In this document: positions 1 through 6,691 of the stretch, one piece after another | Numbering within the stretch: the stretch's first letter is position 1 | Layout of the letters: each line of letters begins with the position of its first letter | DNA from: Clostridia bacterium | Lineage (GTDB): Bacteria > Bacillota > Clostridia > UBA1381 | Direction: 5' to 3' | Length of the DNA: 15,170 nt | Assembly (NCBI GenBank): GCA_008668455.1 | Contig: RQCD01000152.1 | Location: 1 to 15,170, forward strand | Translations under genes and position numbers: made by a program | Notes under the pieces: model-generated | What the model saw: only the letters and a program-made list of their open reading frames with translations | The model's database searches: none | Told to the model about the DNA's origin: nothing

Positions 1-753
1 GTGATAAACAGTTTCACCGGAATGGGTCACGGTGAAACCGTAAACAGCCCCGCAGGTTCGGCGATTAAGATGGATCGTACAACAGTGACCGAAAGCGGCG
101 ATAGAACAACGAAAAGGTCGGTTGTAACAGGCAAAATCGATGATATGTCAACAAAGCACGTTCCAAAAGGGTATACCTCGTGGGGCGATATAGACGGCGT
201 TTATGTTAATGAGCTTTATACAGACGCCTATCCGTGGGCAAATCCGTTTGACGGTCTGTCCGATTACTACGATAAGTTCGATATTGTGTACTGCGGAGAT
301 ACTCCGCTGCGTGTAAGTCTGCCGCAGGTAGTTACCGTGAAGCCACACGATTGTCCTGTTCTTACATGGGTGGAAAGCAAAAGCCATACCTACTTTGACC
401 TTGACGGAAATACGGGAATGTCGATCGGTTCGCAGTATCTGTGGGGGTATCGCGATCTGAAAACGATGAGCGAGGAGCTTCCCACAAAGCCTGACGAAAT
501 ATCGTCAAGCTTTTCCGCAAAGCGTCTTGCGGTGTTTGAGTCAAACGGCGCAATTACCGTTGAATACGTTTCGGATGACGCTGCGCTTGAAAAGCTGGGC
601 TACGGTTTAAAGGAAAAGACAGCAGGCGGCAAAAAGACGTATGAATTTAAGGTGAACGGCATAAAAGCAAAGGGCAGCTTTGCACCAAAGGCCAATACGA
701 CAAGAGCGCAGTCAGCCGCAGTGTTCATGCGTATATTGGAAAACCTAAAATAA
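1..753 (+). CDS. C-terminal part of a surface-type protein with a partial SLH-like tail
   Basis: This reading frame is open from the first base, so the true start may lie upstream of the window; the GTG at position 1 is only a possible start. The visible 250 residues have no signal peptide or membrane helix. The middle is rich in Tyr, Asp, Gly and Trp, with pieces such as TSWGDIDGVYVNELYTDAYPW, as in extracellular proteins. The last 25 residues (GSFAPKANTTRAQSAAVFMRIL) resemble the second half of an S-layer homology motif (F-x-P-x-x-x-x-T-R-A-x-x-A), which anchors proteins to the cell wall. The first half of that motif is not evident, so the repeat is incomplete. It ends in TAA with only an AT-rich inverted repeat downstream. 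I do not recognise the main domain. A secreted or wall-bound role is inferred from the tail only. Confidence 0.6.
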   Translation: MINSFTGMGHGETVNSPAGSAIKMDRTTVTESGDRTTKRSVVTGKIDDMSTKHVPKGYTSWGDIDGVYVNELYTDAYPWANPFDGLSDYYDKFDIVYCGDTPLRVSLPQVVTVKPHDCPVLTWVESKSHTYFDLDGNTGMSIGSQYLWGYRDLKTMSEELPTKPDEISSSFSAKRLAVFESNGAITVEYVSDDAALEKLGYGLKEKTAGGKKTYEFKVNGIKAKGSFAPKANTTRAQSAAVFMRILENLK

Positions 754-764
754 AACATTACCTG

Positions 765-784
765 CTGATTTTTTGAAAAATCAG
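765..784. repeat. Inverted repeat abutting the -35 box of the ECF/coaX promoter
   Basis: The arms CTGATTTTT (765-773) and AAAAATCAG (776-784) are perfect 9-bp complements around a 2-nt centre. The right arm ends on the base before the TTGACA box. It lies 11 nt after the stop codon of the upstream gene. It could be a repressor operator or a weak AT-rich terminator; it has no GC core and is not followed by a T-tract, which favours the first reading. Confidence 0.5.
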
Positions 785-813
785 TTGACAGATTCCCATA
801 GTTTTTGTATAAT
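785..813 (+). promoter_or_regulatory. Perfect sigma-A consensus promoter for the ECF S-component/coaX genes
   Basis: TTGACA at 785-790 and TATAAT at 808-813 are separated by exactly 17 nt, matching the vegetative consensus at all 12 positions. Transcription would begin near 820, leaving a leader of about 50 nt before the ATG at 869. Because the promoter lies inside the longer reading frame that begins at 773, it argues for the 869 start. Confidence 0.85.
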
Positions 814-868
814 AAGAGTAAATACGCATTGCATCCTCAAAAGAGGAGCAGTAGCAGGAGGTAAAAAA

Positions 869-1453
869 ATGAATCAGGAAAAAGTAATGTCAACAAGAAC
901 CTTGGTGCTTTGCGCCATTTTATCTGCACTGGTGTTTGTTTTGCAGTTTTTAGGCTCTTTCATCCGCTTCGGACCGTTCTCTGTCTCGCTGGTGTTAGTG
1001 CCGATTGTAATTGGTGCGGCAAGCTGCTCCACTGCCGCCGGTGCGTGGCTGGGTTTGGTATTTTCGATAGCGGTCTTTTTAAGCGGTGATGCAGCAGCCT
1101 TTTTAGCCGTCAGTGTTCCGGGCACAATCCTTACTGTGCTGGCAAAAGGAATTGCCTGCGGTTATGCTGCCGGACTTGTCTACAACGCTCTGAAGGAGAA
1201 AAACCAATGGGTAGCTGTAATTTTAACTTCTCTGGTCTGCCCGCTGGTGAATACCGGTATTTTCCTGATTGGATGCAGAATCTTTTTCTGGGATACGCTC
1301 CATGCCTGGGGTGCAGAATTAGGCTTTCAGAAAATCACGGAATACATTCTGTTTAGTATGATCGGCGGAAACTTTTTATTTGAGCTGGTTACAAACATGA
1401 TATTAAGTCCGGTCGTTGTACGGTTGCTGAAAGTTCAGGAACGGAGGAGCTAA
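869..1453 (+). CDS. ECF transporter S-component, probably pantothenate-specific (PanT-like)
   Basis: This 194-residue integral membrane protein is a substrate-binding S-component of an energy-coupling factor transporter. It would work with shared EcfA/EcfA'/EcfT proteins encoded elsewhere. It has about six hydrophobic segments, including LVFVLQFLGSFIRF, VSLVLVPIVIGA and AGAWLGLVFSIAVF near the N-terminus and a last helix ending SPVVVRLL. The ATG at 869 is chosen because AGGAGG lies at 857-862, 6 nt upstream, and because the promoter overlaps the longer frame beginning at 773. Only 1 nt separates its stop from the start of coaX, so the two are co-translated. ECF S-components are hard to assign from sequence alone; pantothenate is inferred from this coupling to pantothenate kinase. 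Another vitamin substrate remains possible. Confidence 0.8.
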   Translation: MNQEKVMSTRTLVLCAILSALVFVLQFLGSFIRFGPFSVSLVLVPIVIGAASCSTAAGAWLGLVFSIAVFLSGDAAAFLAVSVPGTILTVLAKGIACGYAAGLVYNALKEKNQWVAVILTSLVCPLVNTGIFLIGCRIFFWDTLHAWGAELGFQKITEYILFSMIGGNFLFELVTNMILSPVVVRLLKVQERRS

Positions 1454-1454
1454 G

Positions 1455-2225
1455 ATGATATTAGCATTAGACGTTGGCAACACCAATATTGTGATTGGCT
1501 GTCTGGACGGAGAAAAAATATATTTTGAGGGCAGGCTCGCCACCGACCGCAACAAAACCGAAATGGAATATGCGGTGATGTTTAAAAATATTTTAGATAT
1601 TTATCATGTCCGGTGGGAGAGACTGGAGGGAGCGATTGTTTCCTCTGTAGTTCCTCCGCTCACTCAGATTTTAAAGCAGGCTGTACATGCAGTCATCGGC
1701 GTGATGCCGCTGGAGGTTTCTGCGCACTCCAATCACGTCTTAAAATTTGCAATTGCTCATCCGGAGGAGGTTGGAAATGATCTGACCGTTGCAGCAGTTG
1801 CTGCTCTTTCGGAATACAAGCCTCCCTTGGTCATTATCGATATGGGAACGGCAACTACAATTTCCGTAATTAACCGCGACGGTGTATACTGCGGCGGCGC
1901 GATTCTTCCGGGATTAAAAATCTCACAGGAGGCGCTCACCGGCAGAACCTCACAGCTTCCGAGCATCAGTCTGGACGCACCCAAAAATGTAATCGGAACA
2001 AACACAACCGACTGCATGAAAAGCGGCATGATTTATGGAACAGCAGCCATGCTGGACGGCATGATCTGCCGGATTGAAGCAGCCTTGGGCAATCCGGTCA
2101 CCGTACTTGCAACGGGCGGTCTTTCCGCTGCGGTGATTCCGTTTTGTGAAAGAAAAATTTATTATGACAACGACCTTTTAATCAAAGGACTTTGGCAGAT
2201 TTACTGCAGCATGAAAAACAAATAA
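1455..2225 (+). CDS. coaX: Type III pantothenate kinase
   Basis: CoaX phosphorylates pantothenate, the first step of coenzyme A synthesis, and belongs to the ASKHA fold. The 256-residue length is typical. The N-terminal phosphate-binding motif MILALDVGNTNIVIG carries Asp6. DMGTATTISVI (129-139) is the second nucleotide/phosphate motif, with Asp129. GAILPGLKIS (148-157) is the family's conserved loop, and ATGGLS (219-224) a third glycine motif. The usual E-V-G-A-D-R motif reads EVGNDL at 105-110: the key Asp109 is kept but Ala and Arg are replaced. A GGAGG site lies at 1443-1447, inside the end of the upstream S-component gene, so expression is coupled. Type III kinases are known for a high Km for ATP and resistance to feedback by CoA. 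Function is secure from the motifs. Confidence 0.93.
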   Translation: MILALDVGNTNIVIGCLDGEKIYFEGRLATDRNKTEMEYAVMFKNILDIYHVRWERLEGAIVSSVVPPLTQILKQAVHAVIGVMPLEVSAHSNHVLKFAIAHPEEVGNDLTVAAVAALSEYKPPLVIIDMGTATTISVINRDGVYCGGAILPGLKISQEALTGRTSQLPSISLDAPKNVIGTNTTDCMKSGMIYGTAAMLDGMICRIEAALGNPVTVLATGGLSAAVIPFCERKIYYDNDLLIKGLWQIYCSMKNK

Positions 2226-2308
2226 AAATTTTTCCAGACTTTTTTCTAAAAATCTGCGTATACTGAAAATGGGTATTTACCTGAATTTTTAGAAAGGAAG
2301 GATAAAAT

Positions 2309-2518
2309 ATGTGGAATAAAATTGCATTGATTCTTTTGATCATCGGCGGATTAAACTGGGGAAGCATTGGCCTTTTCGGTTTTGATTTTGTCGGAGCAAT
2401 CTTCGGCGGACAGCTTTCCGTTTTTTCCAGAATTATTTTTACTATTGTCGGTCTTGCCGCGCTCTGGGGAATTTTTATACTTTTTAATAATGAAGCTGAA
2501 GAAGCAAGACAACACTAA
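2309..2518 (+). CDS. DUF378 family small membrane protein
   Basis: A 69-residue protein with two predicted membrane helices (about residues 5-30 and 37-58) and a charged tail, NNEAEEARQH. The motif GGLNWGSIGLFGFDFV (13-28) is the hallmark of the DUF378 family (YuzA-like), whose function is unknown. The ATG is preceded by GAAAGGAAGG with normal spacing. It starts 83 nt after coaX. In that gap TATACT at 2259-2264 could be a -10 box, but no -35 matches, so it may be read through from coaX. A strong terminator begins two bases after its stop codon. Family assignment is firm; role unknown. Confidence 0.85.
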   Translation: MWNKIALILLIIGGLNWGSIGLFGFDFVGAIFGGQLSVFSRIIFTIVGLAALWGIFILFNNEAEEARQH

Positions 2519-2520
2519 AA

Positions 2521-2566
2521 AAAACCGTGCCGGATTCGCTTCAGATTCCGGCACGGTTTTCGTTTT
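2521..2566 (+). terminator. Strong rho-independent terminator after the DUF378 gene
   Basis: A perfect 14-bp stem, AAAACCGTGCCGGA (2521-2534) with TCCGGCACGGTTTT (2547-2560), encloses a 12-nt loop. The right arm runs into TTTT-CG-TTTT. The T-tract ends only two bases before the GGAGG site of the next gene, leaving no room for a separate promoter in between. Confidence 0.9.
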
Positions 2567-2578
2567 ATGGAGGTACAT

Positions 2579-3379
2579 ATGATCATCGATTTTCACACAC
2601 ATGCATTCCCAGACGCTTTGGCAATGCGCACCATTGAAAAGCTCTCCAAAAATTCCGGCTTTGTTCCGGCAGGCAACGGAACAGTTGCAGGTACATTAAA
2701 GAGTATGAGAGAGTGCGGCATTGACAAAAGCGTAATCTGCAATATCGCCACTAACGCAAAGCAGACAAGAAACGTGAACCGATTTGCCGTTTTGGCAAAC
2801 AAGCATCCGGAGCTGATTTCATTTGGAAGCGTACATCCTGAAAGCGATTATGACTCGGAATTGGACTTTTTAAAGGAATCCGGCATTTCAGGCATCAAGC
2901 TGCACCCCGATTATCAGCAGTTTTTTATCAACGATCCTAAAGTGATTCCGCTTTACGAGGCAATCTTAAAGCGCGGATTTATTCTGATTTTCCATACCGG
3001 AAAGGATGTCGGAGTGGGTGAACCGACCCATGCTGCGCCCGACCGCCTGTACGAGGTTCTTCCGATGTTTCGCGGCGAAAATGTCGTCTTTGCGCATATG
3101 GGCGGATTTATGATGTGGAAGGAGGCAGAGATTTTGCTCGGAGAGGATATTTATTTAGACACCTCCGGCTGTCCGCGGCTGCTTGCACCCGAAAAAATAA
3201 CCGATATGATTCTGCGGCACAATCCAAAAAAAATACTCTTTGCCACCGATTATCCATGGGAGGATCCGAAAACCGGCCTGGAATATATCCGTTCGCTGCC
3301 GCTTGCAGACGAGGTAAAGCGCGGAATCTTAGGAGAAAACGCACGCATTTTATTAAATTCAAATGGAGCAGAATTATGA
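2579..3379 (+). CDS. Amidohydrolase family protein (metal-dependent TIM-barrel hydrolase)
   Basis: A 266-residue protein of the amidohydrolase-related family (PF04909 type). Metal-ligand candidates appear in the expected order: H6-x-H8 in IIDFHTHAFPD, H109 in GIKLHPDYQQF, H139 in IFHTGKD, H173 in VFAHMGG and D224 in ATDYPWEDP. There is no signal peptide, so it should be cytosolic. The ATG at 2579 is preferred over an in-frame ATG at 2567 because GGAGG (2569-2573) overlaps the latter and sits 5 nt before the former. Its stop overlaps the start of the next amidohydrolase by ATGA, so the pair is translationally coupled. The substrate cannot be told; members include decarboxylases and lactone or amide hydrolases. 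It is separated from DUF378 by a strong terminator. Confidence 0.82.
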   Translation: MIIDFHTHAFPDALAMRTIEKLSKNSGFVPAGNGTVAGTLKSMRECGIDKSVICNIATNAKQTRNVNRFAVLANKHPELISFGSVHPESDYDSELDFLKESGISGIKLHPDYQQFFINDPKVIPLYEAILKRGFILIFHTGKDVGVGEPTHAAPDRLYEVLPMFRGENVVFAHMGGFMMWKEAEILLGEDIYLDTSGCPRLLAPEKITDMILRHNPKKILFATDYPWEDPKTGLEYIRSLPLADEVKRGILGENARILLNSNGAEL

Positions 3380-4560
3380 AAAAAATTATACACGGAACGA
3401 TTTTTACAATGACTGGTGAGGTGATCCGGGACGGTGCGGTACTGTTCGATACCAAAATCCGAAAGCTCGGTACAACTACAGAGCTGGAACAAGACCCTGC
3501 TGAGGAATTGGATGTTCATGGTGCATATGTCTATCCCGGACTGATCGATGCACATTCCCATCTTGGCATGTTTGAGGATTCGCTCGGATTTGAGGGAGAC
3601 GACGGAAATGAAGATTCCGACCCGATCACACCACACCTCCGTGCAATTGACGCGATCAATCCCTTTGACCGCTGCTTTTCCGATGCACGTTCTGCCGGAA
3701 TTACCACTGTGTTGACCGGACCCGGGAGCGCCAACCCAATCAGCGGACAGTTTGCCGCAATCAAAACTGCCGGAATCTGTATTGATGATATGATCGTCAA
3801 AGCGCCGGCAGCGATGAAATTTGCCCTGGGCGAAAATCCAAAATCCGTTTACCATTCCAAAAATCAAAGTCCGGTAACCCGGATGGGTACGGCGGCGATG
3901 ATTCGGGAAGCCTTATACAAGGCAAAGGAATACCAGACCGCCCTCCGGGACTATGAAGAAAATCCGGAGGAGCATGACAAGCCGGAATACGACATCAAAA
4001 TGGAGTCGCTTTTAGATGTGTTAGACCGGAAAATCCCGGTGAAAATTCATGCCCACCGCGCGGATGACATCTGCACAGCCATCCGCCTGGGAAAAGAGTT
4101 TTCGCTATGGATCACCATTGAGCATGCAACGGATGCAGCAGCTGTGGCAGACATTTTAAAGCGCGAAAAGATTCCGGTACAGTTAGGACCCACACTGACC
4201 GACCGGAGCAAGCCGGAATTAAAAAATCAAAGCTACAAAACCTATCAGCTGCTGTCTGATCTGGGAATTTCAGTTTCAATCATCACTGACCATCCTGAAA
4301 TTCCAGTTGAACATCTGCCGCTCTGTGCCGCGCTTGCCGTAAAAAACGGCATGAACCCGGAAAAAGCAATGGAGGCTCTGACGGTGACTGCTGCAAAAAA
4401 CTGCGGCATAGAAGCCATTGTCGGATCAATCCAACCGGGCAAGGATGCAGATTTTGCAGTATTTTCAAAAAATCCGCTGGAGCTGGACTGCAAAACGCTC
4501 TGTACCATCATCCGCGGAGAGATTGTTTTTCAAAAGCTCCCGTCGCTTCGCTGTCACTGA
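3376..4560 (+). CDS. Amidohydrolase (imidazolonepropionase/dihydroorotase-like superfamily)
   Basis: A 394-residue metal-dependent amidohydrolase with the composite fold of this superfamily: an N-terminal beta-sandwich piece (GTIFTMTGEVIRDGAVLFD), a TIM barrel, and the C-terminal return GSIQPGKDADFAVFSKNPLE. Metal ligands are visible as H60-x-H62 in PGLIDAHSHLG, histidines 225/227 in KIHAHRADD, H250 in TIEHATDA and D305 in ITDHPEIP. The GITTVLTGPGSANPISGQ segment (108-125) is typical of cytosolic amidohydrolases annotated only to family level. The start at 3376 gives a 4-nt overlap with the preceding amidohydrolase and has GGAG at 3364-3367; longer in-frame reading upstream is just the shadow of that gene. 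Substrate unknown. The convergent neighbour is a purine-type uptake operon, which does not by itself indicate function. The shared bidirectional terminator follows. Confidence 0.85.
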   Translation: MKKIIHGTIFTMTGEVIRDGAVLFDTKIRKLGTTTELEQDPAEELDVHGAYVYPGLIDAHSHLGMFEDSLGFEGDDGNEDSDPITPHLRAIDAINPFDRCFSDARSAGITTVLTGPGSANPISGQFAAIKTAGICIDDMIVKAPAAMKFALGENPKSVYHSKNQSPVTRMGTAAMIREALYKAKEYQTALRDYEENPEEHDKPEYDIKMESLLDVLDRKIPVKIHAHRADDICTAIRLGKEFSLWITIEHATDAAAVADILKREKIPVQLGPTLTDRSKPELKNQSYKTYQLLSDLGISVSIITDHPEIPVEHLPLCAALAVKNGMNPEKAMEALTVTAAKNCGIEAIVGSIQPGKDADFAVFSKNPLELDCKTLCTIIRGEIVFQKLPSLRCH

Positions 4561-4611
4561 ATCATTTATGTGAGTGTGCACTTGCGGAGCAATCGGACAA
4601 TCACAGATTTT

Positions 4612-4660
4612 AAAAATCGCCGCAGCGCCTGGCTTTACAGGAGCTTACGGCGATTTTTTT
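4612..4660. terminator. Bidirectional terminator between the amidohydrolases and the convergent transporter operon
   Basis: AAAAATCGCCG (4612-4622) pairs perfectly with CGGCGATTTTT (4648-4658). The stem continues inward through GCGCCTG/CAGGAGC with one mismatch. A-tract on one side and T-tract on the other make it work from either direction, as expected where stop codons at 4560 (plus) and 4668 (minus) face each other. Confidence 0.9.
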
Positions 4661-4667
4661 AAGAATG

Positions 4668-5618
4668 CTATCGTTCTTCTCTATAATAATTCAGTCCGCA
4701 TGCTGCAGGCTGTGTGTTTTCTCTGGACTGCCGGATAGATGTAATAATCAGAATCAAAGCCGTCAGAATAAAAGGGAGCATATCGAAAATGGCATTCGGA
4801 ATTGTGATAATGTTCTTGGGAACATAATATTTTAACACGCTAAAGCCGCCGAATACAAACGCTCCGAGAATCGCCTTTGCCGGACTCCATGCCGAGAAGA
4901 TAACCAGCGCAACCGCAATCCATCCAAGACCGTTGACGCTGTTTGCCATCCAGACGCCGCCGCAGGTGATCATAGAGCAGTATGCGCCGCCAATACCGCA
5001 GCAGCCTCCGCCCAGAATCAGATTCCAATATTTTGATTTTGTTACATGCACACCGGCAACATCCGCTGCTGCCGGGTTTTCCCCAATTGCACGGACAGAG
5101 AGTCCTATCCGGGTGTGATTCAAATAAATTGCCAACACCACAGCCAGCAGGATTCCGAGGTAGACCAGCGGATTATACGAAAACAAAATCGGCCCGACTA
5201 CCGGAAGATCGCTAAGACCGCCAATGCTGATATTTTTCAGCTGCGCAAGCACCCCGTCCGGAAGCTTTAACGATCCGTTCGGCGCTTTTGCAAGCATACA
5301 TTCGCCGATAAAGTTGGATAAACCAAGACCGAAAATCGTCAGCGTCAGACCGGTGACATTCTGATTCGCCATAAAGGTTACGGTCAGCACAGCATAGACC
5401 AAAGCGCCCAGTGCGCCTGCCGCAAACGCTGCTAAGACCGCAAGAAACAGATTGTCTGAGAGATAGCCGATCATAAATCCGGCACATGCGCCCAGCGCCA
5501 TCATACCCTCAACACCTAAGTTCAGGTGTCCGCTTTTTTCATTAATAATTTCTCCTAAAATACCATAGAGGAGAGGCGTTCCGGCAAGCACAGCCGCCAC
5601 AATAAATTTTAACAGCAT
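4668..5618 (-). CDS. ABC transporter permease, nucleoside/BMP type (second permease)
   Basis: A 316-residue inner-membrane permease of the BPD_transp_2 family (PF02653), like NupQ/YufQ of Bacillus. It has about eight to ten hydrophobic helices. The conserved signature GHLNLGVEGMMALGACAG (about residues 31-48) is the NxGxEGxM motif of this branch, and SVRAIGENPAAADVAGV (residues 174-190) is the cytoplasmic loop that contacts the ATPase. It is the last gene of the operon, starting 1 nt after the stop of the first permease, with GGAGG at 5626-5630 placed 7 nt before the ATG. Together with the other permease it forms the channel for purine nucleosides or related compounds. Substrate is inferred from the family and from linkage to xpt. 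Confidence 0.9.
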   Translation of the reverse strand: MLLKFIVAAVLAGTPLLYGILGEIINEKSGHLNLGVEGMMALGACAGFMIGYLSDNLFLAVLAAFAAGALGALVYAVLTVTFMANQNVTGLTLTIFGLGLSNFIGECMLAKAPNGSLKLPDGVLAQLKNISIGGLSDLPVVGPILFSYNPLVYLGILLAVVLAIYLNHTRIGLSVRAIGENPAAADVAGVHVTKSKYWNLILGGGCCGIGGAYCSMITCGGVWMANSVNGLGWIAVALVIFSAWSPAKAILGAFVFGGFSVLKYYVPKNIITIPNAIFDMLPFILTALILIITSIRQSRENTQPAACGLNYYREER

Positions 5619-5619
5619 A

Positions 5620-6690
5620 TTATTTCCTCCCTCTGAACACTAACCGATAGCGTACAAAAAATTCGCATCCCAGCACAAAGAATAAAATAATTCCCTGCAA
5701 AACATCCGCAGAATAGCTGGAAATCCCATAGGTGGACTGCATCACACCCGATCCCTTTTCCAGCACGGCAAACAGGAAAGACACAATCAGAATCCCGAAT
5801 GCATTCAGCTGTGCAAGCCAGGCGACAATGATGGCAGTAAATCCGACTCCGCCGGCAACGGAGGTTGCGAGCGTCATGTCCGATCCGGCTGACTGAACCA
5901 CTCCGGCAACACCGCAGATCGCACCGCTTAGAAACATCGTCCGGAGCATAATTTTCTTAACATTCATTCCGGCATAACTTGCTGTTGCATGGCTGACTCC
6001 CACCACACTGATCTCATATCCGTTTTTCGTATAACGCAGATAGACAAACACAAATACAACCAGGAGCAGTGCAATGATCCAGCCGGATTGAATTCCCAAT
6101 ACCTCATCCAGCTGTGCGTTTTGTGTAAATCTTGCAATTTTCGGGAATCCTCCCGATTCCGGATCTGCCCACGGACCGTCCCTGAGGAGCGTGATCATAT
6201 GCAGAGCAATATAATTGAGCATCAATGTAAAGAGCGTTTCATTGGTATTAAAACGCGCCTTAAAGTATGCCGGAATCAATCCCCAAAGTCCGCCGCCGAT
6301 AATGCCTGCCGCAAACATCAGCGCCATTAAAAGCGCATGCGGCAGATTGGAATGGAAAAGTGCAAAGTAGGAAGAACAAATCGCACCAAAAATGATTTGC
6401 CCCTCCGCACCGATATTCCAGAACTGCATTTTAAATGCAAGTGTGATTCCCAAAGCAGAAATCAAAAGCGGAATCATAATTTTAATCGTACCCTGAAATG
6501 CAAGCGCGCTCCGGAATACACCCTTTACCATGGTAGCATATGCTGCAAACGGGTTATGTCCGATGATCAGAATAAAGATTCCCCCGGCTGCAAGCGCTAA
6601 AACTACCGAAAAAATCCGCAGAAGCATAATCTGCCGGTTTGTCAGCTCACTTCTTTTTGTTACGCGGATGACCGCGTCCTTTTTTGCCAT
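5620..6690 (-). CDS. ABC transporter permease, nucleoside/BMP type (first permease)
   Basis: A 356-residue permease of the PF02653 family, like NupP/YufP. A basic N-terminal tail (KKDAVIRVTKRSELTNRQ) precedes the first helix. The signature LAFKMQFWNIGAEGQIIFGA (about 83-102) carries the NIGAEGQ motif, and YEISVVGVSHATASYAGM is the coupling loop to the ATPase. It starts 1 nt after the stop of the ATPase gene, with a GGAG-containing site inside the end of that gene, and is followed after 1 nt by the second permease: a tight, co-translated trio. The two permeases differ in length and motif (GAEGQ versus GVEGM), as usual for a heterodimeric channel. Confidence 0.9.
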   Translation of the reverse strand: MAKKDAVIRVTKRSELTNRQIMLLRIFSVVLALAAGGIFILIIGHNPFAAYATMVKGVFRSALAFQGTIKIMIPLLISALGITLAFKMQFWNIGAEGQIIFGAICSSYFALFHSNLPHALLMALMFAAGIIGGGLWGLIPAYFKARFNTNETLFTLMLNYIALHMITLLRDGPWADPESGGFPKIARFTQNAQLDEVLGIQSGWIIALLLVVFVFVYLRYTKNGYEISVVGVSHATASYAGMNVKKIMLRTMFLSGAICGVAGVVQSAGSDMTLATSVAGGVGFTAIIVAWLAQLNAFGILIVSFLFAVLEKGSGVMQSTYGISSYSADVLQGIILFFVLGCEFFVRYRLVFRGRK

Positions 6691-6691
6691 T

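Noticed and set aside
773..868. N-terminal extension of the ECF S-component frame from an ATG at 773
   Set aside because: It contains the perfect promoter and a hydrophilic peptide unlike the family; the ATG at 869 has AGGAGG correctly placed.
2231..2264. Promoter for the DUF378 gene (TATACT at 2259-2264)
   Set aside because: No -35 box at 16-18 nt; an imperfect inverted repeat there lacks a following T-tract, so neither promoter nor terminator is supported.
3115..3375. Upstream extension of the second amidohydrolase frame
   Set aside because: It lies in an alternative frame of the first amidohydrolase and has no family-like residues; the ATGA overlap start at 3376 fits well.
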